Notes: generated by a model not told the origin, from the letters alone. Numbered from the stretch's first letter, positions 1-11,495 are shown. The stretch: 64,000 nt of DNA from Begonia masoniana (GCA_022432975.1 CM039508.1:46341646-46405645), one strand, 5' to 3'. Made by a program: numbers and translations.

Positions 1-119
1 TCATATAAGTTGTCGGGTAAGTCGGAAAGCCCATCTTTGAAACCCGGGTCATTAGGACTATCCATATTATAATTTTGGGTAAAGTTCAAAAAAAAAAAAC
101 CTCTTAAAAGTATGTAGAC

Positions 120-405
120 GGTGATACCATAGAAGCAGTACTAACATGGGCAACGTCGTTATTGCTTAATAATTCTCACGCCATGAAAATAGTTCAGAAA
201 GAGTTTGACGACGAGATTGGTAGGGAAAGAGTAGTGAATGATTTGGACATGGGGAAGTTGGTTTACCTACTAGCAATATTTAAAGAGACGATGCGTTTAT
301 ATCCACCGGGACCTCTCACTAGAACGTGTGAGTTCACTGAAGATTGTATTGTCGGAGGGTACCACAAACCTAAAGGGACCCGCTTCACTCCGAACTTATG
401 GAGGA
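120..405 (+). pseudogene. CYP82-like cytochrome P450, exon-2 fragment
   Basis: One reading frame gives the C-terminal-half signature of a CYP82-type P450: an I-helix remnant (GDTIEAVLTWATSLLLNN), then the K-helix ExxR motif in KETMRLYPPGP, then FTEDCIVGGYHKPKGTR and NLWRI. The sequence stops matching where NLWKIHRDP is expected; after about position 405 it changes to unrelated DNA and the frame ends at 437. There is no PERF region and no heme-binding cysteine loop, so it cannot be a functional enzyme. The AG just before the fragment (near 117) may be the old intron acceptor, but the usual ALxLGG start of the exon is missing. It resembles the second exon of the complete CYP82-type gene at 24.4-26.1 kb, in opposite orientation. 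Identification as a P450 fragment is firm; the subfamily is inferred. Confidence 0.85.
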
Positions 406-1357
406 TCCAAACTTTCAACGTTTTCTCGCGCTTTTGATAATCTTTTCGCTTCTTCTTCATTGCCTTCCTTCCTCGTTCTAAAATAACAACTCCACCGGAG
501 TCTTATTTCCCGATGAACTTTTAACTCTCTCTCCCTCATGGTGAGAGAGAAAGATAATGAATTTAACGGAATTGTACTAGATGTTAACAGTAAGGTGTCC
601 GTTGTTAATACTTCAAATTCTAAAGAGTTATTTGGCAAAATTAAAAATTTAAAACATAAATTGAAAATACTCATTTATTTTAGGGATTCATTTTGATATT
701 TGACCTTACTACAAATTATGTTACTTTGACACCTCTCAAAAGTAATCTGATTTTCTAGAAAAAATGTCAACGTAACATTGCGACCAAGAGGCATCAACCT
801 CTTCCGTGTTTCTAAATTATGCAATGTAACCATTGTTCTCCATTCTCACTTTCTAAATCTTACATTTTGACATGACACACATTAATTAGTGTAATTAATG
901 TGATAAACTATAAATAATTAAAATAAGACATTAATTGCACTATTAAATTAATATCAAGTTAAGATATAAGAATTTGAATGTAAAAATATAATGTAAATAT
1001 AACATTATTCTTCTAAATTTTGTCGAAAAATTCGTAACATGTAACGTATCGAGTAGTCATTGGACGATCTTAGATCAAAAGATTCTAAATACTAAATCGA
1101 TCGGTTATTCTTTCATCAGTCGTCGACTCAATGCCCGATCATTCAGATGAAAAATAAACATTCCATTTCAGAATCATGCTCTGGTTAAATATTTTGTCTA
1201 ATCCATCAATTTTGGAGTTCCCATAATAACATATCTAATTTCATCACTCAAAAAAGGAAGAAAATTAAAACTAAAATTAAAAGCCCACCTAGTTTCATAA
1301 ATTTTATGTTTTTATTCTAAAAACATGAAGTACCTCTTCATGAAGCAAGTGGAAGAG
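406..1357. other. Non-coding spacer
   Basis: AT-rich DNA between the P450 fragment and the 3' end of the RCC1-like gene. I see no coding region, RNA gene or clear repeat. The part nearest 1357 presumably holds the 3' UTR of the minus-strand RCC1-like gene. Confidence 0.5.
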
Positions 1358-4354
1358 CTATTGGAGGAAGATTTGTGTTGGCTGGAGGCTTCCTCTGAGT
1401 GAGTCGTGGCCAAGCTGTGCTCTCTCGTTATCTCCGAAGCCGAGGATTTTCCCCTCATTAGTAATAGCCACCGTGTGGTACAAGCCGGTGCTGATTTGCG
1501 AAACTTTGTGGCATCTCAAGCTATTGAGGCTTTGAGGGCGGGTGACTTTATCGGATATTCCACGTTCGGGGAATCCGAGGCTGCCGAATCCCATCCACCC
1601 AAATCCATAAACTACACCAGTATCGAGCAAAACAAATGTTTTTCTCTTTCTTGCACAGACCTGCATAATTTACATCGCACAAATTGCTGATCAAGTTCAA
1701 CACTGTCTGAGTGATATAATAGAGCGAAACAGGGCGAGCCCGAGAAGATTGTTAGTCATTTTTTAACTTAAAAACCTGAAATTTTATGGATTTTTCGATG
1801 TATTAACAGGTAAATTTATGCTAATTTTCTGGAAGTAGTACGAAAATCATAGTCTTGCAGATCAAAACAAGGCAATAAGCCACACAATACCGGAATCGCG
1901 GAAGCAATCCACACATCTATCTTTTTAGCATTGTCAAAATGTTTTTATACACAATACCTGGACAACAAGATGGCTCTTAAGGCTATTCAAGAGACATGGA
2001 ATGGTCTTATCATTCTCATCACCATGACCCAAAGCTCCACAGTAACCTTTTCCCCATGTATATACCTGCACGCAGAAGAACAAGAAGTAAAACAATATAT
2101 AAAACTTCAATTGACATATTTGAAAAAAGCAAAATTAAATCTCGGAGTTTAGAAACTAACGAATCCATTGGAATCTAATGCCACTGCATGTTCATCACCA
2201 GCAGAGACAGAAACTACAAGAATATCCCTTCTTTGAAATGCTTGAATTGCACGGGGTAGGAGCTCGTTATGCTGCTCTCCATGGCCGAGACAGAAATTAG
2301 ATCCTGACCCGAAAGAGTACAATGCTCCACTATCTGTTACTGCCAATACATAACTTGGACCGGCAGCAATCTGAGCTGTGGAACCAACTCCCTCAAGAAG
2401 TTCAACCACTTTCGGTGCAGGTCTATCTAGGGTGTCGCCGTGGCCGAGCTGACCCTGCGTGTTTGTCCCACATGTGTACACGAGACCTTGTCTGGTTAGG
2501 AAAACTGTGAAATTATGCCCTGTAGCCACCTAATATAAACAACCACTAATTTAATTAGAGATGACAAAAATCAAGAAAGTGTCTTGACAGAAGTATGATC
2601 GACCTAAAAAAGAATCTCTTGATGTGTTAAATTCTAAGATAAATTCCAAGAGAGACAGAGAAAAATTGTAGACAGATAACAGCACCCATGTAGAACAAAC
2701 AGTATTGCACTCTTTAATATAATCTCCAACTCTCTTAGGAATATTTAAGAAAAAGAAAAAGCTTCTCTTACAATAATCTCAAGGAACATACCGATAAAAA
2801 CGAGTCAAATATTCAGAAACTAGTTCAAGCGGATCTTATAACAAACTGTATACCCCAACGACCGAGTTACTAACTTTAGACACCATACACAAAAACAAAC
2901 AGAGTAATTTCAATCGTTCAATATCTGCCATATTCAAACTTCAAACAAGGACAAAAGACCATTCAGTCTTGAGAGTCTCACTGAGCACAAATTTGAGCTT
3001 CTACCATACTAAAAAATAGTGAGAATGAGATATTGATAGCTTTGCAGAATAATATAAAACCATAGATATCTCTACCTGCTTGCAAGGAATTCCTTTCAAT
3101 ACTTCCACTAATCTAGGCCTAAAAATAGGGCGGCTAGTATCTCTGTGCCCACAACAAAATGAAGAATTATCTCCACAAGTGAATACCTGATATGGCACAT
3201 GAACACCGTGTCAAAATGGAAAAAGACAGAAATTACCATGCATGACAATATAGAGCATGTCTTAAACTATTTGTTCCCCCGAAGAGGTCCTAAACTCTCT
3301 TTATAAGAGATAATTATCGTTGAGCATCAACTAGTATTTACTCGATGAAATATTTGAAACTGAAGCGATTACAAACCTCTCCCGACTGCATGACAAAAGC
3401 AGCATGATTGTGGGAGGCTGAGACTTGAACCACAGGGACAAGAGATGGAAAATTAATACGAGTGAATGCGACACACTGTGTTGTCTCAGAACCATGACCA
3501 AGGACACCACATAAGCTGGAACCGCATGAATACACAGACGAGTTCCTAATCAGCAAAGTATGGTATCTTCCTGTTGCAATCTGCATCTGCTTATAAATGA
3601 AAATGATTACAGCCTCTTACCAAAGAATTCCACAAAAAAAAACAGAAAAAGTTTATTCAAATATACAAAAAGCATCAAATTATTTAAATGGGTAAAGGGA
3701 AAATTGCATCTTCAGCTTTCAAAAACAAATAATTCCACTTAGAAGATAGCTAAGAGCTTCATTTGTTGGTACTTTTTCTTACTGCTCCAAGACAGTTTAT
3801 AGTGTTTAACTAAAAATATTGAACATTTAATACCAACGTTGAAAGTTTAGCAAGGCATAAGTGAAATGAGAGAAAACATCTTCTGGATTACAGCAAAAGT
3901 TTTCAACCAAACTAATTTTTCTAAAAAAACCATGGTTTTATTCTACTCCACATCCAAATTTGTACATAGACTTTTCAGATAAATGCAGGAGTAAATGTTA
4001 AAAAGACAGTACCTTGCCTGCTGAGGTCTCCACGACGTTAGAACATTGCTCCACTGCTTGCAAGAACCTCAAAACCCTCTTCCAATTGCCGCTGCACCGA
4101 TCAAAGAGCTCCCTCTGAGAATTTCCTCCCTTTCGAGCATAGAGAGGATGAGTTATAGAGAGCTGAAATGCAGCGAAATCGACCAAGGACCTAAACTTGT
4201 GAGGATACATAAACCCGTGGCTACCCCCAAATAACCTGGACGTCAGCTCTAAACAAGCAAGATCGCCAGAACAAAGCCGACCAGATGTTAGAATCTCTAA
4301 AATCAAATGCGAAGGTAGGTCCTCTAGCGAATGCAACCAAATCCGATCGGCCAT
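1358..4354 (-). CDS. F-box-like / RCC1-repeat protein, six exons, about 480 aa
   Basis: Exons on the minus strand: 4354-4013, 3586-3377, 3186-3076, 2529-2161, 2065-1958 and 1660-1358. All five introns are phase 0 with GT-AG borders, and the exons join into one frame of about 480 codons from ATG 4354 to the stop at 1358. Residues 10-45 (LEDLPSHLILEILTSGRL) look like an F-box. The rest is a series of RCC1 repeats (ATGRYHTLLI..VYSCG, VFTCGDNSSFCCGH, VYTCGTNTQGQLGHG, LYSFGSG, VYTWGKGYCGALGHGDE, VYGFG, ILGFGDNERAQLGH), the family's seven-bladed beta-propeller. Known plant relatives are RCC1-family proteins; some bind chromatin or act in signalling, and an F-box would suggest an SCF ubiquitin-ligase adaptor. 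That role is inferred. This is the best-preserved host gene here. Confidence 0.9.
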
Positions 4355-5183
4355 TTTTTAGAAACTCGAAGACTCCAAATATAAATTACACCAGAAAATT
4401 TGTTTCGAACTAATTCACAGAAAAGGTACAGTGCTCAGATAGTGAATAGCCCTGAAACAAACACTTCGCGGAGCCGGGACGAACATCAAATTTTGAGACG
4501 AAATCTGTTGCAGTTAAAGCAACATATGAAGAATGCATCAGAAGGAAGGAAAATATACGCGATTGAGTACAAGAATGGTGGTTTATACGAGAATTTCAAG
4601 GGTAATTGACAAAGTGAACGGAAATGAATCATCAGATGGGAAAAAACTTAACCCACGCGGATTACCCGAACTTGGAAGAAAATACAAATTCCACCTACAG
4701 ATTGAATGAAAACAATCAAAAAAGCGAAAATTACTCCAATTACAAAGCCAGATCGATCAGATCAGTCAGTGAGACAACCAAAAATGAAGAAAATACGAAA
4801 GAAATGTGGGATTGCGATGAAGAACGGGGAAGGGAATCAAATCACGGGGGCAAGGAGAAGCATAACATAGCAATAGAGAATTCACATCGAAATAAAGAAA
4901 AAAAAGGAGGAGAAGGGTCTAGAACTCGGAAGCTTTCGGCGCCGATCTTTCACTTTTTGGTTGAAAAAACAGAGAATTGAAGCTACGAACACAGTCAACA
5001 TAAACAACTACAAATAAATACTTGAAAGAAAGGTGGTGAAAAGAGAGATGCAGAGAAATTCAATCAAATGAAGGAGACAGTGAAGAACCAAGGGTCTCTG
5101 ACTTTTTCTTTATGGCGAAGTCTTCAAAGTTGTTAGCAAATTATTGATGTTTCTCTGCAGCATCCTCTCTGACCCTGACTCGC

Positions 5184-5204
5184 GCTCTCTCTCTCTCTCT
5201 CTCT
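5184..5204. repeat. (CT)n microsatellite upstream of the RCC1-like gene
   Basis: Uninterrupted CT dinucleotides about 830 bp upstream of the RCC1-like start codon, reading as GA on the gene's strand. GA/CT tracts are common in plant promoters and 5' UTRs. The rest of 4355-5384 shows no gene; open frames there on the plus strand have no recognisable protein features. Confidence 0.8.
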
Positions 5205-5389
5205 AGACCAAGAACTTTTTTGGAGGAGAGAGATTCAAGAAATTTTCCTTTTTCGAACAACCTCAATATAAAACGAATGACACTGTAAATACTGTCTATT
5301 TTCATTTCTAATCTTGTCTTCTCAACTGTGACTGTCTCAGTTTATTTTCAACTAAAACCAAATCTCAAACTTAGAAGTTCTCGCTTACA

Positions 5390-5840
5390 TCCATAGAACC
5401 AAATTGAATTTTGAAGATCCGTTCGACTTAAACTTTAATATTTGTTTTTTAACAAAATAAATTTTGAAATTTGATCAATGGAAACATTATATATGAACAT
5501 TGAACTTTGCACTGTCAACAAAATAAATCTCAATTTAATTTTTTTGGTTTTGCTTAATTTGGTTACGATTTGGTTTCAATTTTAGATTTTTTTGTTTATA
5601 CTTGCTAAGTATTTGGATTCAATTTTGGATCGTTTTAATTAGTTTAGACGCAGTTCTAGGCAATTTTCATAATTTTTAAAATTAAAAAATATGTAAATAT
5701 TATAATGTCGGTTGGTTTTGGTTACTACTAGAACAAAATCAAGCATATTCTAATTTGTTATCAGTTCAAAGTTTGAAATTCATTTTGTTAAAAATCTAAG
5801 TTTGAGTTTAAGTTGAACAAAACTTTAAAGTTAAAAATTT
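5390..5840. repeat. Probable MITE with imperfect terminal inverted repeats
   Basis: The block around 5405-5480 (GTTCGACTTAAACTTTAAT... ACAAAATAAATTTTGAAATTT) reappears as an imperfect reverse complement at about 5760-5835 (GTTCAACTTAAACTC... ACAAAATGAATTTCAAACTTT). The centre is AT-rich and non-coding. The size (about 450 bp) and paired ends fit a non-autonomous DNA transposon. I could not fix a target-site duplication. The Pack-MULE at 5841 inserted at its right edge. Confidence 0.4.
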
Positions 5841-6215
5841 GGGAAAAGTACAATTTAGACCCCAACGTATGGGGTCAGTGACCATTTGATACCTAACGTT
5901 TTTTTTTGTACCCAATCAAACCCTAACGTATAAAACGTTTACAATTTAAACCATACCGTCAATTTTTCAGTTAAATTTAATAGATTCTTTTTAAAATTCT
6001 TAAACTGACCTCCCTCTCTCTCTAGGCGACAAAGAACTCACACCGACACCGACAAAAGAAGACGAGGAAGAAGAAGACAGAACGAAAACGGAAGACTTCA
6101 GAAAGCTCCATCGCCAAGAAGTTCAGAAAGTTGCGCAAAAGGGTTGAAAGAAAGTTATTAGACGAAGCTTTCACTCCCGCCCGACGCTGTCTCTGTTGTC
6201 CAAAGTCAGCCAAAA

Positions 6216-6770
6216 ATGGCCAAAACGCTCGCACCAGAGCCCCATAACTTCGGCGTCAATTTCAAAGAAACTGAGCTTTGTCTCGCCCTTCCTGGTGGAA
6301 TCAAAGGGGAAAATGAAGCCCAGAGAGTCACTGGAAAGAGAGGATTCGAGGAAACCATTGATCTGAAACTTAACATCCAGTTCAAAGAAGAAGCGGTTGA
6401 TCTCGACGAGAAGACAGATGATAATGCTTCGAAGGAGAAGAACAGCGCTAAACCACCGGCAAAGTAATATTCCCTCTCACAGAGAAAAAAAAACCTTAGT
6501 ATTTAGAGGATTTATTAATTTTATTTTCTATTTTCTGGTTCCGTAAATCAGGGCGCAAGTAGTGGGTTGGCCGCCGGTGAGATCGTACAGGAAGAATTCG
6601 ATGATGATTCAGAAGAGCAGCGAAGAAAGTGATGAGAAGGGAAACAAAAACAGTAACTCAAGTTCAGCAATGGTGAAGGCCTGTATGGACGGGGCTCCAT
6701 ATCTTCGCAAAGTGGACTTAAAGATGTACAAGAGTTACCAAGACCTCTCTGATGCATTAGCAGAGAGAGA
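6216..6770 (+). pseudogene. Captured Aux/IAA transcriptional repressor fragment
   Basis: Exon 1 runs from ATG 6216 to 6463 and exon 2 starts at 6552, with GT-AG borders (intron phase 2). The translation has the domain I repression motif of the LxLxL class (ETELCLALPGG), then the complete domain II auxin degron core ([14 protein letters not shown]) that TIR1/AFB receptors recognise, then the first strand of domain III ([25 protein letters not shown]). Most of the PB1 dimerisation domain is absent: after ALAE the sequence runs into a GA microsatellite. It cannot make a normal Aux/IAA protein, although a short peptide with repression motif and degron is still encoded. It is carried inside a Pack-MULE, so the parental gene is elsewhere. 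Confidence 0.9.
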
Positions 6771-6841
6771 GAGAGAGAGAGAGCAAAGTGGACTTAAAGA
6801 TGTACAAGAGTTACCAAGACCTCTCTGATGCATTAGCAGAG

Positions 6842-6902
<61 letters not shown>
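6707..6902. repeat. 76-bp tandem duplication plus long (GA)n microsatellite
   Basis: The exon segment starting GCAAAGTGGACTTAAAG at 6707 is repeated at 6783 (period 76 bp). Each copy ends in a GA run: the first is short, the second extends to about 6902 with some 30 GA units. The duplication probably arose by slippage between the two GA runs. It replaces the remainder of Aux/IAA domain III. Confidence 0.9.
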
Positions 6903-6906
<4 letters not shown>

Positions 6907-7074
6907 GGAATTTTGAAAAGAATCTATTAAATTTAATTGAAAAATTGACGGTAGGGTCTAAATTGTAAACGTTTTATACGTTAGGGTTTGATTGGGTACA
7001 AAAAAAACGTTAGGTACCAAATGACCACTGATCCCATTCGTTGAGGTCTAAATGGTACTTTTTCCTAAAAATTT

Positions 7075-8912
7075 TATTTTGTACTTTATACTATTCAAAT
7101 TATTTAGTTTTTTCTTTACTTTTTTAAGAATCACAAGTGAAAACTAAATAAAACCATAAGAAATACCCAAATGAGTAAAAATTCGAGCCTCAATCGAACA
7201 AGAAAAAAATAAGCATAGTTTCAACATGTTCTGAGCTTATTTGGTTTGGTTTTGATTCCTAAAATTAAGAGCAACCCATGTCTTGTTCGATACAAATTTA
7301 TGATAGAATCAAACCACACTTGCCCGATCTCACCCTTAATTTTGATATGTTTCTTATTCATTAATAGATTAATTACAGTAGAATAATAATCAACGAGATT
7401 ATATATTTACGATGACCTGTCTATAAAACCAAACATTTTATTTCTCTTCAAAATGTTAAATAAAAAAATTTAATATTCATATTATAATTTCATCCTATAA
7501 TTACTACAATTACATGACATGTCACTCATTAATTATTATAAAACGATACGTTATTTCAACTATTACTATGATTACTCTACCAAATCAAGAACTGTACAAC
7601 TATATTATAATTTAAATATAACCTTACTCAGCGTCAAACCACTATGAAACCAGGCTTTGATACCCCCCACGTGAAAAAGTAGCACCAATAATTTTATGTG
7701 TTGCTAGTTTTGTTTCTTTTAAATAGAGTGTTGGCCACTAATATTATAAGTTCAAAATAAATACGTGAAAGAAGTCCACTCAGCTCAACGTCACGTGGGT
7801 GGAGGCCAAGTCAGAGGTCACATGCCTCTGTGTCCACGGCACCAATCAATCTTAGTAGAACCAGAAGGTGCAGATATATTTTTATATTATGCTACCATTT
7901 ATTGTAGACCCAATGCTATAATGACGCTGTCTTAAGTGTATTGTTACCAAATTAAATTACATAATATCAATTTCAGGATGCTGTCGTACATTATGTTCAA
8001 ATATTTAATATAATTGTATATTGATTGTTAAAAAATTAAGGCTAATTTGGTGATTGAATAAAAGTGTACGTTGTTAAACAGTTAGTCGTTTCTATTTTTT
8101 CACTCTCTCGTTAGATTAGAGAATGCAAAATTGACGACAAGTTTTATAATCAAATTCGACAACAGATTTTAGTAGTATGATTTTTAAAGTAATTTCGTTG
8201 ATTAGTTCGATTTATGTGCTGAACAAATAAATGTAATAGAACATTCGTCTGTTATCAGTGTTATGAACATCGATAATTGCCAACACAAATAATCTCCTAT
8301 TTAGTTAATGACCTGAAATTTAGAAGTTTATGCACATCGGAATGGGTTTTAGCCGCTTTCTTGGTGGCTGATTTGGGTCGACAGTGCATGTGACAAAGAA
8401 GAGATTCGCTTTAGATGGCGCTCATCAGTTCTTCATCAACAACGGGAATAACAAAGGAGGAATGTCCTCGGTCTGGTCTTCAAAATCGATTGAGATTTTG
8501 AGTGTGTACGGAGAATTGACCGGATCAAAGTAACCAAAATATGTTTTATGACTATTATAAGTGAAAAACGTGAGACATTTGATGCATTTGATTAAGATGT
8601 AAGTCGTCTTTAGACAACTCAAAATAATACGATAATGTTTTTAAAAAAAATATATTTAGGGTATATATTGTACTTAAAACTTAAGTTGAAGGACTCAATT
8701 GCACTTTACGCTCTATAAACTTTTGAGGATCGGGTCTGATAGTCACAGACAAAATTTCAATAATGTTGTCATATTTTGTTTTTTGTTGTGACACACTTTT
8801 TAGTTGTACTTTTAAGTGATGTATAAACTATGTTAAATGTACAATTTTGAAAGCCATGCATCATCAAAAGCTCAAGCTTTTGATAAACACGAGAAAATGA
8901 TAATTTCACAAA
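7075..8912. other. Non-coding spacer
   Basis: AT-rich DNA with no convincing coding region on either strand. A G-box-like CACGTGGG occurs near 7792, without a nearby gene to assign it to. A block of about 40 bp at 8870-8912, containing an AAAGCTCAAGCTTT palindrome, is repeated at 43009-43052. Confidence 0.5.
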
Positions 8913-9615
8913 TTATTATTAGGGTCGTAAACAGGATAACCCTAATGATTTTTAACTTAATCCAACGATTTCGCAAAACCCCTAAACAAAATCCTAATCG
9001 TTTAAATCCGTGAAAACCGAAATCTAATACCCGAAAACTATAGAATCTTACTTAGGGAGTGATTTCGGAGAAGAAGTGTGAAGAACCGCCGTTGATCGGA
9101 GGAGAAACCGTAGTTGGTTGAGAGAGAAACAGTGAAGAGGAGTCACGGCATAGGAGAGAACTTCTCTCTGGAGAAGTTTCTTCATGAATGAAGAAAGTGA
9201 TAAGGGGAAAAGGGTATTTAACATTTTATAAATTTTAGATTGATAATTACCATTTTGCCCCTTTTTGCTTTATATTATATTTATTTCGTTGTTTCGTCCA
9301 TCGATTCGGTTCCTACAAATTTTTTATTTCTCTAAGAATTCCAATTTATTACTAGGGCTCTAATAAAACTTTCCGTTCGTAAAACGGACTTGGTTTGCTA
9401 TATTTACTAAAATATCCTCATATTACGAGAAATACCAAAATCTCGTAAAATCGGCGTTATATCTATAAAAATTCCCTTATTCCTCCAGAAATTTCAATTT
9501 ATTCATGGGATTCCAACAAAATCTTACGTTCGCAAAAAAAGACTTAATTTGATATATTTACAAAAATGTCATTGTATAGCTAAAAATCTAAAACCCGTAA
9601 CACCGGGTGTTACAA
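8913..9615 (-). mobile_element. Truncated gypsy LTR (Tekay/Del-like), 5' part
   Basis: Read on the minus strand from 9615 it begins TGTAACACCCGGTGTTACGGG. It can be followed alongside the first 650 bp of the gypsy LTR that starts at 59473 (TGTAATACCCGGC...), including the shared TACCATTTTGCCC-type block, the GAAGAACCG...GGAGGAGAAAC block, and the AACCCTAA-rich block. It breaks off near 8913, so it is an LTR fragment. No retrotransposon coding sequence adjoins it. Confidence 0.75.
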
Positions 9616-9819
9616 AAATATAATCCAAAATATTGCAAGGATCATGTATGTTTCTTCTGGTCTCTATTTCCTTGCGATATATCGCCCTGATGTTGACTGT
9701 TGAGCCCCCTCTCTCTTTACAGAGAGAGAAGGCTAAACATCAGGGGCGAGCTCCCCAACTAGAGATGTTAAATGAGCCGGCCGAGTTGAGTCGAGTCGAG
9801 CCGAGCCAAGCCTACCGAG

Positions 9820-11495
9820 TGTTGCGAAAAATCGTATACGCAAGTGCACGTGTCGCAAAAGTAATAAAGTGTGTATAAGTACGAGTGTCGATCCCACGAG
9901 GAATAATTATGTTAAATATTGAATCTCTAATTTTCAGTTTAATTTGAAATGAAATAATAAGTTGATGATTTAAGATTTTAAATTAAAATAATTCAAATAA
10001 AATAAATTTAACAATTTAAATAATAGAAATAAATATAAAAGAGTAAGATTATATGATGAGAAAATCCAGGGTTCCGATTTCACTTAGCTAATCCTATTTA
10101 TTAGACCTAATTCAAGTAATTAAATCCTATTTCTATGTGTTGATGGCAATTTCACGAAAATATTTATCAATCTCTCTCGAGCAAAGACAAACTTATTCAA
10201 CTAACGAATTATCACCTCTCGGTCTCTAATCCTGAGAATTAATTGAATACATTAGGAACAAGAAATTATATTACCACTCAAACGTCCTAACTATCTCTAG
10301 CCTAGGATCCTTTTTAAGGCAAAATATTCAGTGCACGGTTAAATTCTCCGCTCTCGCATCCCGAATCAACCCTAAAGTTCTTAGTTTTGGTGATCAAGCA
10401 AACCTAAGCATTACGTCCAGAATAGATTACTCAACACAGAACAGGAACAGGAAATTAAATACTTGAATTAAGAAAAATAAATAATCATAACTAGGCTACA
10501 TCGAAACCCTAGAACAAACGTTTAGTTCATGCTAGAAGATAAATAAACAACGGAAATAATAATAAAGTTGCATAATAAAACAGTAGAAAGAAAGAGAAAA
10601 GAAAAGAAAACTATGCTGAAAATAATCGGATCGCTCCTTAGCCGAGAATCGCCTCTCTCTGTTGCCGGCTCCAGGATCTCCAGGATCTCCCCTAATTTTT
10701 AGGTCTGCTCTTGTTATTTATTGACGTCTTTCAATCAAGCAACGGCTAGGATTTAATATCGCTTCGGATCGATGGCTCAAATTAAAACACGTTGTCTTTC
10801 CATATAAGATTTGGTGAGCGATCAGTCGCTGTCTTTGTAAGGCGCACGGTCGCTGCAATCTTTTGCTCCATCTTCTATAAATGTGTGGCAGCGATCGGTC
10901 TCTGTAGTTTATAGGAATTGATCGCTGCCTCTTTTCTGTGCAATATAACATAGCGATCGGTCTCTAGCAGTTATAGAGATCGATCGCGGCATTTCTTTGT
11001 AGCATATGTGTGGCGATCGATCTCTGCAATTCACAGAGATCGATCGCTGCTTCCTTTTTCAAGTGATCACTGTTGTCTTATGTAAATGTATGTGGCGATC
11101 GATCTCTGTCAAGCATAGAAATCGATCGCTGCTGCTCTTGGGTAATTGCTTGGCACATGTTGTGATCAGGTGATGCATATCTTGAGAAATCGATCGCTGC
11201 ATACCCATGGAGATCGATCGCTGCAAGAAGGTAATTTTATAGAAATCGATCGCTGCCTTGTTTCTCTAAATTCGTCACTTTTCAAGCGATCAATGGCTTC
11301 CAATTGATCGCTCAGCAGGTGCTCCATTCTTTTCTTCTCTTCAGCTTCCATTTTCTTTTATTCTCTTGTTCCTGTTCTAATTATAATTGCTGCAAACTTT
11401 GCACAAAATTGATCAAATTCCTTCAATCACTTGAGAGAAACTTATCAAATCAAATATGCAGAGTATAAATAAGTGTGTAAAATACACACTTATCA
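9820..11495 (-). mobile_element. Solo LTR, gypsy-type (Tat/Athila-like), 1,676 bp
   Basis: Starts and ends with TG...CA and is flanked by a perfect 5-bp duplication CCGAG (9815-9819 and 11496-11500), with no internal LTR pair; this is what a solo LTR left by recombination looks like. Read on the minus strand it opens TGATAAGTGTGTA and closes with a block containing GCGACACGTGCACTTGCG, which I associate with LTR ends of gypsy elements using a TGGCGCC-type primer site; the lineage is inferred. The element at 39922-41865 belongs to the same group: same terminal blocks, unrelated interior. Contains the word array at 10750-11310. Confidence 0.75.
10750..11310. repeat. Array of CGATCGATCGCTGC-type palindromic words
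   Basis: About fourteen copies of a degenerate word built on the perfect palindrome GCGATCGATCGC, alternating with the half-changed form GCGATCGRTCTCTG. Neighbouring copies are often reverse complements (GCGATCGATCTCTG ... CAGAGATCGATCGC near 11011-11050), so successive hairpins can form. Spacers of 15-60 bp between words are not conserved. It lies about 185-745 nt from the start of the minus-strand LTR, just before an AATAAATAAC sequence that could serve as a TATA box (near 10715). The function is unknown. Confidence 0.85.

Larger units (their letters stand above)
5841..7065 (+). mobile_element. Pack-MULE 1 (Mutator-like element carrying an Aux/IAA fragment)
   Basis: A 1,225-bp element with long terminal inverted repeats (about 5841-5995 and 6905-7065) that begin GGGAAAAGTAC / GGAAAAAGTAC and stay alignable for about 150 bp. 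It is flanked by an exact 9-bp direct repeat TAAAAATTT at 5832-5840 and 7066-7074, the duplication length typical of Mutator-like elements. No transposase is inside; the interior is a fragment of a host Aux/IAA gene with its intron. This matches the definition of a Pack-MULE. The same terminal repeat family flanks a second element at 44569-45688. Confidence 0.92.

Noticed and set aside
4400..4980. Two plus-strand open frames (69 and 118 aa) upstream of the RCC1-like gene
   Set aside because: Lys/Asn/Glu-rich low complexity, no domain, and they overlap the likely promoter/5' UTR of the minus-strand gene.
6022..6234. A 70-aa minus-strand frame beside the captured Aux/IAA gene
   Set aside because: Phe/Arg-rich shadow of the captured 5' UTR; no protein family resemblance.
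10750..11310. CRISPR-like array
   Set aside because: Repeats are degenerate, alternate in orientation and have very uneven spacers in a plant LTR; no cas genes are present.
9820..11495. A new class of non-LTR element with TG...CA ends, 5-bp duplication and a 3' hairpin
   Set aside because: The same facts are explained more simply by a solo LTR; the ACGTGCACTTGCG end block also points to a gypsy LTR.
9820..11495. Helitron
   Set aside because: It lacks TC...CTRR termini and A/T insertion; it has a 5-bp target duplication, which Helitrons do not make.
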